A DNA stretch of 10,551 bases from DHVE2 group archaeon (GTDB lineage: Archaea; Thermoplasmatota; Thermoplasmata; Thermoplasmatales; Aciduliprofundaceae). Where the stretch lies: contig WALG01000016.1 of the NCBI GenBank assembly GCA_015522955.1, forward strand, positions 1-10,551, given 5' to 3'. Within the stretch, counting starts at the first letter, position 1; every line of letters starts with the position of its first letter. This document shows positions 5,449-10,551 of the stretch, piece by piece. Made by a program: the position numbers and the translations under genes. Under the pieces are notes generated by a model. It was not told where the DNA came from. It saw only the letters and a program-made list of their open reading frames with translations, and made no database searches.

Positions 5449-7074
5449 ATGAAGAAGATATACTCGCTGCATACAAAAGAAAAAGGCGATATAGGCATTG
5501 CCACCCTCATCCTGTTCATAGCAATCATAATAGTTGCCGCCATAGCATCCTCTCTAATAATTTACGTTGGAGTGACTCTCAGGGAACAGGGAGAGAAGGT
5601 AGCGGCAGATGCAACAACACAGATAACCAGTTCTCTTCGTATTCTTAATATTTTAGGAGATAGGGATATAGACGGGGAGGATCCTTCGGTAATAGGGGTT
5701 AAGGCCCCTATCCGTGTAGACAGTGACCCACCCACGGGGGGTCTTCTTATAAATGTTAGTGTCAATAGCACCAATCCTCTCTCTGTAAAGATACTCTGGA
5801 ACTCGGCCATAGATACCGGAAGCGGTATGGCTAAAGAAGAAATTTACAGAGTTAAAGGCGATAACACCACGCTTAGTTATGTTCTCAAGGATATAACTTT
5901 CATAAAGAATATGGGCAAATTAATTGCTACATTCACCTCCGATTTTGAAAATTCCAGGGTATATGTGGATTACAATGTCTCCTCTGGCAATACTTATGGA
6001 TATGCAATAATAGGCTATGACATGGCAGGTAACGAGGAGTTATACCGAGCCACAAACCAGATAATTACCCTATCCTCAGGCACAGAGGATACCACACCAC
6101 CCTCAGGAAACATAGAATCTATAAATTCCGCTGGATATGGCGTGTTAATATCATGGACAGCCAGTGACAGCGGCAGTGGACTCGAGTACCAGAAAATTTA
6201 CAGGTCTCACAGTTCAATCACGTCAAGTAATCTGAATAATACTACCCTGGTTGCCACAGTGGGGTCTGACGTGAGAGCCTATATGGACTATCCCTCATCC
6301 ATGGGTACATGGTATTATGCCATAGTGGGTTATGACCGTGCCGGCAATTTTGCCATGTATAATGCGAGCACAGACCATGTTGAGGTCACAACAGTGGATA
6401 ACTCTTCACCCGCAAATGTGGAGGGACTACGCGGAGAAACAGGGCAATACTGCATACATCTGGAATGGAAGCCTGTGGTGGATAAGCAGAGCGGCACTAA
6501 GGGCTACTATATTTATCGCAGTACGGATTATTTAAAAGTTACTACTCCTGAGATATTCAATAGTGAGCCATATGCATTCGTGAATACCACCTACTTTGAT
6601 GATTATAGCTATATGCCCTATCAGATGTATTACTATGCTGTAGTTGCTGTGGATAATGCTTCTAACCATGGCAGTATAGTGGCACCACAAAATTCTATAC
6701 AGATATTGCAAATCAAACTTGCATTGGGTCCTGGTTCAAAGCCCATAGATTTCAATACGGTGATTGTGGAACTTACCGATGGTAAAATTGAAGCATCGCT
6801 TAAACTCAACTCCAGCGGATTTGGCGTAGGAGCGGCTGACGTTACTCATTATGGAATGGAGGCTCTTAACGACCCAACTGGAGAGTTTACACAGAGTTAC
6901 ATTCTTGATGAGGGCGCCGTGGTACTGATGTACATAAATGCGCGGGATGTAGGCTTAACTCTCACACCTCAGACGAAATTGACAATGAAAATCATACCTG
7001 GGATGGGTATTCCTATCTACAAGATAATAAACATACCGTCAATAATGTTAAATAGGTACGTGAGCATATACTAA
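5449..7074 (+). CDS. Large archaellin-like protein with three inserted fibronectin-III-like domains
   Basis: Archaellins form the archaellum filament. The start (KEKG, then DIGIATLILFIA) has a class III signal with predicted FlaK/PibD cleavage after G13. It is followed by a hydrophobic helix and REQGEKVAADATTQITSSLRI, a standard archaellin helix. The end is also archaellin-like: QIKLALGPGSKPIDF at 421-435, DPTGEF, LTPQTKLTMKIIPGMG at 505-520, and an RYVSIY terminus. Between them, residues about 91-418 hold three repeats with fibronectin-III character, at about 91-212, 214-316 and 317-419. They share DxxPPxG starts, xxISWTASDSGSGL-type strands, IYRS and YAIVGYDxAGN. About ten N-glycosylation sequons occur (N102, N106, N139, N176, N264, N305, N318, N379, N403, N454). 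Ordinary archaellins are about 200-250 residues, so this protein is more than twice the usual size. An archaellin-derived pilus or adhesin subunit is an alternative. No other fla/arl genes are in the window. Confidence 0.85.
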   Translation: MKKIYSLHTKEKGDIGIATLILFIAIIIVAAIASSLIIYVGVTLREQGEKVAADATTQITSSLRILNILGDRDIDGEDPSVIGVKAPIRVDSDPPTGGLLINVSVNSTNPLSVKILWNSAIDTGSGMAKEEIYRVKGDNTTLSYVLKDITFIKNMGKLIATFTSDFENSRVYVDYNVSSGNTYGYAIIGYDMAGNEELYRATNQIITLSSGTEDTTPPSGNIESINSAGYGVLISWTASDSGSGLEYQKIYRSHSSITSSNLNNTTLVATVGSDVRAYMDYPSSMGTWYYAIVGYDRAGNFAMYNASTDHVEVTTVDNSSPANVEGLRGETGQYCIHLEWKPVVDKQSGTKGYYIYRSTDYLKVTTPEIFNSEPYAFVNTTYFDDYSYMPYQMYYYAVVAVDNASNHGSIVAPQNSIQILQIKLALGPGSKPIDFNTVIVELTDGKIEASLKLNSSGFGVGAADVTHYGMEALNDPTGEFTQSYILDEGAVVLMYINARDVGLTLTPQTKLTMKIIPGMGIPIYKIINIPSIMLNRYVSIY

Positions 7075-7082
7075 GGGATAGC

Positions 7083-7460
7083 ATGTTGCGCAAAAAGAGT
7101 GATGAGAAGAGCGTTAAGTTGCTTCAACGTGCCTATGCACTCGGTTACGAGGTGGGTTACTATCAGCACTATGAATCGGTTGGCTGGGTAAAGAAAGAAC
7201 TGTCCAAACTCAGAGAAGAAGCAGAGAAACTTGGCATACTTGATAAACTGGAGCAAATCTATAATCTTGGAAAAGAGGAGGGAAAGAAAAAGAGATTCTT
7301 TGCCATTGCAGAAAAGGGGGAACTTCCCACCATGGAGAGAACAGTGACCCACAGTGAACAAAGATACCCTTTCTCCCGCATAAGACTTCAGATAAGAACT
7401 CATCATCGTCCATTTTTCCTGGCGACTCCCAAATTTTTGAAAAGAAGAAATCAATTCTGA
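7083..7460 (+). CDS. Hypothetical small helical protein with basic C-terminal tail
   Basis: I recognise no family. It starts eight bases after the archaellin-like stop, with a weak purine-rich ribosome site (AAGGGAT), so it is probably co-transcribed. The 125 residues split into two parts. Residues 8-72 are predicted helical and charged, with AYALGYEVGYY at 18-27 and a related IYNLGKEEGKKKR at 59-71. Residues 73-125 are basic and aromatic (RYPFSRIRLQIR, FFLATPKFLKRR) and look poorly ordered. There is no signal peptide or membrane segment, so the product is likely cytosolic. A position directly behind a filament subunit might mean a dedicated chaperone or assembly factor, but this rests on position alone. 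An antisense ORF of similar length covers the same bases and is judged a shadow. Confidence 0.6.
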   Translation: MLRKKSDEKSVKLLQRAYALGYEVGYYQHYESVGWVKKELSKLREEAEKLGILDKLEQIYNLGKEEGKKKRFFAIAEKGELPTMERTVTHSEQRYPFSRIRLQIRTHHRPFFLATPKFLKRRNQF

Positions 7461-7489
7461 TTACATTCTGAGATTTTCATGGCAATCTC

Positions 7490-7498
7490 TTTAAATTT
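7490..7498 (+). promoter_or_regulatory. TATA-like element before the small ORF at 7519
   Basis: CTTTAAATT has its TTTAAA centre about 25 bases upstream of the first ATG at 7519. This is the geometry of the leaderless promoters elsewhere in the window and is the main support for the short gene that follows. Confidence 0.45.
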
Positions 7499-7518
7499 GG
7501 GTCCAAGAATAAACAACT

Positions 7519-7611
7519 ATGATGAACCAAAAGAAGGGTACCTGGATAAAAATTTACGATAAGAAACTGGAAAGGGAACTACAGGGAATCTCTTCTCAAA
7601 AGCCCTTTTAA
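7519..7611 (+). CDS. Possible leaderless 30-residue small protein
   Basis: An ORF of 30 codons opens with ATG-ATG and runs MMNQKKGTWIKIYDKKLERE to a TAA at 7609. It is lysine-rich and could form a strand followed by a charged helix. I recognise no homologue. Support comes from the TTTAAA element about 25 bases upstream, which puts the predicted transcription start on the first ATG. Against it are its small size and its last 33 bases, which overlap the 3' end of the convergent CheC-like gene. It may instead be a chance ORF behind a promoter for an untranslated or antisense RNA affecting that gene's 3' end. Confidence 0.35.
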   Translation: MMNQKKGTWIKIYDKKLERELQGISSQKPF

Positions 7612-8262
7612 TGATTTTACGCTATCTTTCTGAGGTACAAATATGATCTCTCCCTTGGATGTTTTACGTCCCATAAGTCTCACATTGAAAAGAAGATGAT
7701 TCTGTATTTTTCCAACCTCTGAGAGTAGATAATTCATCATGGAGGGAATGTTGTCATAGGCAATATCTATCTCGTCCAGATATACCCGTCCCTGCATCTT
7801 GCCCTGGAAAACCCCGGCAATTTTTGTACCGAATGTTTGTAGGGTTTCAACTAGTTCATCCTCATCTCCCTCAAGAATCCTCACCATCTCTTTGGCAGGG
7901 AGTATGACAAATAATGTGCCCTTCACATCGCCCTTAAAATCAATGAATATACCAAAAACCTTCTCATTTTCATCGTATCTGGAAAGGATATCCTCCAGAG
8001 AACTCATTCCCTGAAAAATGGTTTCGACCTCCTTCTTAAATACATCTTTCTCAATAGGCTCGGCCACGTCCGCTATCTTCTCTCCCAGTAGATTTACCTC
8101 TTCCTCCGTGAGCATATCTGCTTCTACAAGGTCTCTCATATCTATGATGGGAACTTCGGAGGGATAGAATACAATACCACAAGAATTGCATCTATAACTG
8201 CCTGTTTTCAGTTTGGTTACGTCTTCAGAGCCGCAAAACGGGCATTTTACCTTCATTTTCAC
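7579..8262 (-). CDS. Zinc-ribbon + CheC-like domain protein, catalytic motif absent
   Basis: The protein has 227 residues. An N-terminal zinc ribbon has C7, C10, C25 and C28 (CPFCG and CNSCG). From about 65 onward the sequence resembles the CheC/CheX fold of archaeal and bacterial chemotaxis phosphatases. It has the strand-turn-strand IFIDFKGDVKGTLFVILPAKE at 105-125, the helix LQTFGTKIAGVFQGKM at 141-156, and the ending GEIIFVPQKDSVKSL at 204-218. CheC enzymes dephosphorylate CheY-P through an ExxGN-type motif. The equivalent stretch here reads TFGT, lacking both Glu and Asn, so I expect a binding or scaffold role. The GTG start overlaps the stop of the KaiC-like gene by four bases (GTGA); an ATG two codons later is possible. 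Translation of the pair is probably coupled, which implies a common signalling function. The CheC assignment is by motif pattern only. Confidence 0.65.
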   Translation of the reverse strand: MKMKVKCPFCGSEDVTKLKTGSYRCNSCGIVFYPSEVPIIDMRDLVEADMLTEEEVNLLGEKIADVAEPIEKDVFKKEVETIFQGMSSLEDILSRYDENEKVFGIFIDFKGDVKGTLFVILPAKEMVRILEGDEDELVETLQTFGTKIAGVFQGKMQGRVYLDEIDIAYDNIPSMMNYLLSEVGKIQNHLLFNVRLMGRKTSKGEIIFVPQKDSVKSLKGLLRRDSL

Positions 8263-8966
8263 ACCTTCGTGGGGTATACTCTTATTCCCTCAGAGGTAAT
8301 CTCCATGCGATGCATATCACAATCATGGCGCGTGCCCCTCATCTTTATTATCTGTAAAGCGCGGGTCATGTTATTTCCGTTCATGAAATTATGAAGAAAT
8401 ATCACACCATGGGCAAGATAATGCTCTGGACTGTAATTGGTTAAATCTGTCATTTCGGAGAGTATGAGGGTAGTGGTTTTCAGGTCCTTCAAACTCCGGA
8501 AGAATCGGGCAATTTCTCTATTCTGCTCTTCCTCGTTGCCACTGCCGAACTTCAGGGTTATCACAGAATCGATAACTAACCGCTTGATTCCCTTGGCACG
8601 CACAATGGCACTTATCTTTTTGAATACCTCTTCCGCGTACGTCTCCTTTATACCACTACGATCTTTTAATCCCCCAAAGTCTTGGATACTTAGGGGGCCC
8701 ATGTCTACAAAGAGAACCATGCCTGCAAGAGCATATTTTTTGAGGTTGAAAGAGAAGGAAGACATATCCTGCAGTATATTTTTGGGATCCTCTGTAAGGG
8801 TAACATATAAACCACGCTCTCCCTCTTTTGCACCCTGAATGAGAAACTGTATTCCAAAGGTTGTTTTTCCCGAGCCCGGGGGCCCGGCAATAATATAAAC
8901 TCTACCTCCAACAAGTCCTCCCTGAACAAGGTCATCAAAGCCAAGTACGCCGGTTCTTATTCTCAT
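8259..8966 (-). CDS. Single-domain KaiC-like RecA-superfamily ATPase
   Basis: The 235-residue protein matches one KaiC domain. It has Walker A GPPGSGKTT at 28-36 and the TEDP segment at 58-61, which corresponds to the KaiC FEESP region. Walker B is RLVIDS at 129-134, and KMRGTRHD followed by the EITSEGIRVYP ending is at 208-232. The opening TGVLGFDDLVQGGLVGG is the usual KaiC N-terminal segment. Archaeal single-domain KaiC-like proteins are cytosolic ATP-dependent regulators; one relative, FlaH/ArlH, belongs to the archaellum motor. This protein lies 3' of an archaellin-like gene but is not obviously FlaH, and the strand is opposite. It is coupled to the zinc-ribbon/CheC-like gene by a four-base overlap. 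The ATG at 8966 follows a TTTAAATA element by about 27 bases, indicating a leaderless transcript. Confidence 0.88.
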   Translation of the reverse strand: MRIRTGVLGFDDLVQGGLVGGRVYIIAGPPGSGKTTFGIQFLIQGAKEGERGLYVTLTEDPKNILQDMSSFSFNLKKYALAGMVLFVDMGPLSIQDFGGLKDRSGIKETYAEEVFKKISAIVRAKGIKRLVIDSVITLKFGSGNEEEQNREIARFFRSLKDLKTTTLILSEMTDLTNYSPEHYLAHGVIFLHNFMNGNNMTRALQIIKMRGTRHDCDMHRMEITSEGIRVYPTKV

Positions 8967-8986
8967 CCTGTTAAGATTTTTTCCTG

Positions 8987-8997
8987 TTTATTTAAAA
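8987..8997 (-). promoter_or_regulatory. TATA box for the KaiC-like / CheC-like operon
   Basis: CTTTTAAATA on the minus strand has its TTTAAA at 8991-8996, about 27 bases upstream of the ATG at 8966. It lies in the 76-base gap between the two minus-strand operons, just beyond the T-rich terminator of the upstream one. Confidence 0.6.
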
Positions 8998-9026
8998 GTT
9001 GTGGAGTCATTATTGAGGTTGAGAAT

Positions 9027-9033
9027 AAAAAAA
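9027..9033 (-). terminator. T-rich archaeal terminator of the DUF5320/NifX operon
   Basis: A run of seven T residues on the minus strand begins about ten bases after the stop of the NifX-like gene and is preceded by an AT-rich stretch (TTCTTTAA). Archaeal RNA polymerase terminates at such runs without a hairpin. It separates this operon from the KaiC-like promoter. Confidence 0.5.
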
Positions 9034-9042
9034 TTAAAGAAT

Positions 9043-9534
9043 TTACTGGAGTTCCTTGAGTCTCTTTTTTATTTCTTTGAGTCTCTCCTCTATGAATTTC
9101 TTTTCTTCCTCAAGGTATTTAACTTCCTCCTCTTTACTCCGGGGCGCCTCAAAGGGTGTATAGCCTGGATAGTTTAGAGGATAAGTTGGGGGCATTGGTG
9201 CTCTCTGTGTTTCAATTCTCCCTTGCTTTATGGCTTCCACTGCATCTCTAACAGTTCCTGAGAAATTGCTGATCACGCCTATTCCGGCCTGGGCAAGTAT
9301 CATTGAGGAGTTAGGCCCGGGGATTCCTCCAGTTATTATCTGTTGCACACCTTGAGAGATTATTTGCTGAGCAGCCTGCACTCCTGCACCTCGAGGATAC
9401 ATGGTAGATGCATTTGGAATGAATTCAATTTTGTTGCTTTCTGTGTCATATATTGCATAGTATGCGCATCTCCCAAATATAGGCGATACTAGAGCATTTT
9501 CGCTTGGAGAATCTACAGTAATCGCAACTCGCAT
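9043..9534 (-). CDS. NifX/NifB-like (COG1433) dinitrogenase cofactor-family protein with coiled-coil tail
   Basis: From the chosen ATG the protein has 163 residues. Residues 1-110 form the NifX/NafY-like fold of COG1433: MRVAITVDS, then SPIFGRCAYYAIYD at 17-30 with the FGRC motif, RGAGVQAAQ at 48-56, and GGIPGPN at 69-75. Members bind or carry iron-containing clusters. Stand-alone copies in archaea without nitrogenase are uncharacterised and often sit beside Gly-rich DUF5320 genes and Mrp/MinD-type ATPases. Residues 111-132 are a Pro/Tyr linker. Residues 133-163 are a charged coiled coil (EERLKEIKKRLKEL) nearly identical to the tail of the preceding gene's product. A GTG at 9543 is in frame, but a GGTGA site at 9540-9544 lies five bases before the ATG at 9534, so I chose the ATG. 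It is the last gene of the operon. Confidence 0.88.
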   Translation of the reverse strand: MRVAITVDSPSENALVSPIFGRCAYYAIYDTESNKIEFIPNASTMYPRGAGVQAAQQIISQGVQQIITGGIPGPNSSMILAQAGIGVISNFSGTVRDAVEAIKQGRIETQRAPMPPTYPLNYPGYTPFEAPRSKEEEVKYLEEEKKFIEERLKEIKKRLKELQ

Positions 9535-9535
9535 T

Positions 9536-9925
9536 TTATTCACCTTTGATTTCCTTCAAACGTCTCTCAATATCCTTTAGTCTTTCCTCTAGACTCCTTG
9601 CCTCACTTTCCAGCGCTGTTTTCTCATCCATTGGAGCCGTGGGGGTTGCATATGCGGGGTTTGTATAAGGGTTAGGGTAACCTGTGTAAGGAGTGTACGC
9701 AGGGTATCCGGGATATCCATATGCAGTATATCCTGTAGAATAAGGATACCCGTAATAACCATAGGGGTACATCCATCTCCATCCTCTGGGCAACCCTGTC
9801 CATGGGCAGTAGCCAAGTGTTGCACCCCAGCCTCTACCACGTCCAAATCCTCTACCACGACCCCAGCCGCGTCCCCAGCCAAAGCCAGGGTACCAGCCAT
9901 ATCCATAGGTATAATATCCATACAT
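9536..9925 (-). CDS. Gly/Tyr/Arg-rich protein with C-terminal coiled coil (DUF5320-like, headless)
   Basis: The 129 residues fall into three parts. Residues 15-34 are a GRG/WG-rich stretch (GWGRGWGRGRGFGRGRGWG). Residues 52-96 are tyrosine-rich, dominated by YGYP/GYPxY repeats. Residues 99-129 form a charged coiled coil (SLEERLKDIERRLKEIK). This resembles the middle and end of DUF5320 proteins but lacks their conserved opening (GDGTGPxGxGPMTGRG), which is instead carried by the first gene of this operon. It is preceded by the strongest ribosome site in the window (GGAGGTGAT, five bases before ATG), which suggests high expression. Its stop lies one base upstream of the NifX-like ATG. Function is unknown; the shared tail suggests it binds the NifX-like protein. 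Confidence 0.82.
   Translation of the reverse strand: MYGYYTYGYGWYPGFGWGRGWGRGRGFGRGRGWGATLGYCPWTGLPRGWRWMYPYGYYGYPYSTGYTAYGYPGYPAYTPYTGYPNPYTNPAYATPTAPMDEKTALESEARSLEERLKDIERRLKEIKGE
9540..9544 (-). promoter_or_regulatory. Shine-Dalgarno site fixing the NifX-like start
   Basis: GGTGA lies five bases upstream of the ATG at 9534 and within the end of the preceding gene. Its spacing supports the ATG over the in-frame GTG at 9543, which would overlap the site itself. Confidence 0.7.
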
Positions 9926-9930
9926 TTTTC

Positions 9931-9939
9931 ATCACCTCC
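9931..9939 (-). promoter_or_regulatory. Full-length Shine-Dalgarno site before the coiled-coil Gly/Tyr/Arg-rich gene
   Basis: GGAGGTGAT lies five bases upstream of the ATG at 9925 and is complementary to the whole anti-SD core of archaeal 16S rRNA. It is the strongest site in the window and contrasts with the leaderless first genes elsewhere. Confidence 0.8.
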
Positions 9940-9942
9940 TTT

Positions 9943-10152
9943 TTACCACCATATTCTTCTTACAGGTCTTCTTAATATTTCTCTTATGAGAAGAAGCACA
10001 ATAAGAGCAAGCACGTAGACCCATGCCAGGAGGAGGAGTTTGATGAGCACATAGATTATTGCAATCCAGATGAGCATCTCAACTATCACACTTCCAGTTC
10101 TGTACCACGGAAAATACAATCGCGAGTATCTCCCTCTTCCATATCCTGGCAT
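9943..10152 (-). CDS. Small membrane protein of the DUF5320/NifX operon
   Basis: The product has 69 residues. A basic, glycine/arginine-containing N-terminus (MPGYGRGRYSR) precedes one long or two short hydrophobic segments at about 22-56. A strongly basic tail (RRPVRRIWW) follows, suggesting membrane anchoring with at least one end in the cytosol. I recognise no family. A GGTGA site four bases before its ATG overlaps the stop codon of the upstream gene, so it is translated as part of the operon. The GYGRGR start echoes the composition of its neighbours. It could anchor the Gly/Tyr/Arg-rich proteins at the membrane, an idea based on position and composition only. Confidence 0.75.
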   Translation of the reverse strand: MPGYGRGRYSRLYFPWYRTGSVIVEMLIWIAIIYVLIKLLLLAWVYVLALIVLLLIREILRRPVRRIWW

Positions 10153-10156
10153 TTAA

Positions 10157-10161
10157 TCACC
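10157..10161 (-). promoter_or_regulatory. Shine-Dalgarno site of the small membrane protein gene
   Basis: GGTGA sits four bases before the ATG at 10152; its first G is also the last base of the upstream TAG stop. The overlap indicates tight translational linkage of the first two genes of the operon. Confidence 0.65.
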
Positions 10162-10502
10162 TACCACCTGCCACGTCCACGACCATAACCTCTTCCATAT
10201 CCTCCTCTTCCATTTCCGAATCCTCTAGCACCTTGGAAATATCCGTATCCTGGGGCGCCATATCTTCTGTATCCAAAGAGCCATCCAAACAATCTTCCAA
10301 AGAAACTTGGGCGATATCCAGGATATCCATATCCATAGGCTGGTCCGTAGGCCGGATATGGTGGAGCACCATAGTTACTGGGATTTGTTGGGGGGTAATA
10401 TGTAGAAGGATTTGCAGAGTTATAGTACGAATTGCATCTTCCCATGCCTCGTCCCGTCATGGGGCCTTGACCCCTAGGTCCAGTACCATCTCCAAAGGGC
10501 AT
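10161..10502 (-). CDS. DUF5320-type Gly/Tyr/Arg-rich protein, head domain without coiled coil
   Basis: From the ATG at 10502 the protein has 113 residues. It begins with MPFGDGTGPRGQGPMTGRGM and then GRC, the conserved DUF5320 opening. A Pro/Tyr/Asn-rich segment follows at about 25-65 (YYPPTN, YGYGYPGYRP), then an aromatic stretch FFGRLFGWLFGYRR at 67-80. It ends in a GRG-rich region (RGFGNGRGGYGRGYGRGRGRW) of RGG-box character. Full DUF5320 proteins normally end in a coiled coil; this one does not, and that part is found two genes downstream. An in-frame GTG at 10514 coincides with the predicted transcription start and could be a leaderless start adding MVIE. I prefer the ATG because a GGTGA lies five bases before it and the family opens at MPxGDGTGP. 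Function is unknown. Confidence 0.82.
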   Translation of the reverse strand: MPFGDGTGPRGQGPMTGRGMGRCNSYYNSANPSTYYPPTNPSNYGAPPYPAYGPAYGYGYPGYRPSFFGRLFGWLFGYRRYGAPGYGYFQGARGFGNGRGGYGRGYGRGRGRW

Positions 10503-10507
10503 TTCAA

Positions 10508-10512
10508 TCACC
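10508..10512 (-). promoter_or_regulatory. Shine-Dalgarno site supporting the ATG at 10502
   Basis: GGTGA lies five bases upstream of the ATG, within a predicted leader of only about 12 bases. It decides the start in favour of ATG over the GTG at 10514, although the GTG sits right at the predicted transcription start. Confidence 0.6.
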
Positions 10513-10534
10513 ACTTACACAAATGCGAACTAAT

Positions 10535-10542
10535 ATTTAAAT
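10535..10542 (-). promoter_or_regulatory. TATA box of the DUF5320/NifX operon
   Basis: ATTTAAAT has its centre about 25 bases upstream of 10514. It predicts a transcript with a short leader of about 12 bases carrying the GGTGA site, unlike the leaderless units in the rest of the window. Confidence 0.65.
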
Positions 10543-10551
10543 GTTTTGTAC

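Noticed and set aside
7071..7454. 127-codon antisense ORF opposite the small helical gene
   Set aside because: It has no promoter or ribosome site and a low-complexity, cysteine- and phenylalanine-scattered composition. The plus strand has a charged helical protein directly behind the archaellin-like gene.
7516..7572. C/D box sRNA suggested by ATGATGA at 7518-7524
   Set aside because: The candidate D/D' boxes read CTGG rather than CTGA, and the C-to-D' spacing and C' box do not fit.
9640..9910. Short DNA repeats as a possible CRISPR or satellite array
   Set aside because: The repetition follows YGYP and GRG codons, is irregular in length, and has no spacers.
9589..9921. 110-codon alternative frame inside the Gly/Tyr/Arg-rich gene
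   Set aside because: It is a frame shadow created by repetitive GGN/TAY codons; the accepted frame has the strong ribosome site and coiled coil.
10157..10372. 71-codon acidic ORF inside the first DUF5320 gene
   Set aside because: It is a shadow frame of GRG/YG repeats, with no ribosome site.

Overview
The window is archaeal. It encodes TiaS, the archaeal tRNA-Ile2 agmatidine synthetase, and a protein with archaellin-type N- and C-terminal parts. It also carries a probable H/ACA guide RNA. Most transcription units show a TTTAAA/TATA-type element about 25 bases upstream of the start codon, which points to leaderless mRNAs. Shine-Dalgarno (GGTGA/GGAGGTGAT) sites appear inside the operon at the right end. 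The style suggests a thermophilic euryarchaeote, perhaps a Thermoplasmatota / Aciduliprofundum-like lineage. That placement is a guess from style, not a demonstrated match.

Left part (1-3550), mostly RNA metabolism. A RidA-family gene cut by the window edge is translationally coupled to a stand-alone NFLD-THUMP protein. A probable H/ACA pseudouridylation guide follows on the minus strand (about 780-844). Its pocket matches the peptidyl-transferase segment of 23S rRNA around E. coli U2580. Then, on the minus strand, come tiaS and a zinc-ribbon/PUA-like/PP-loop (PAPS reductase-like) gene. A stand-alone RNA-binding THUMP next to a PP-loop ATPase without THUMP suggests a possible split ThiI-like tRNA modification pair.

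Middle (3551-7611). A ten-helix membrane protein of unknown function converges on, and overlaps, an exonuclease III-type AP endonuclease gene. Divergent from that nuclease is a 541-residue archaellin-like protein. Three fibronectin-III-like domains are inserted between its N-terminal filament helix and its C-terminal beta domain. A small helical, basic hypothetical protein follows. A possible leaderless 30-codon ORF sits between the convergent units.

Right part (7579-10551), all minus strand. A KaiC-like ATPase is coupled to a zinc-ribbon + CheC-like protein that lacks the CheC catalytic residues; this is probably a signalling pair. Beyond a T-rich terminator lies a four-gene operon: a DUF5320-type Gly/Tyr/Arg-rich protein, a small membrane protein, a second Gly/Tyr/Arg-rich protein with a coiled-coil tail, and a NifX/NifB-like (COG1433) protein. 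The last two end in nearly the same coiled coil, so they may assemble together. No tRNA, rRNA, CRISPR array or insertion sequence was seen. No gene-free stretch exceeds 300 bases.
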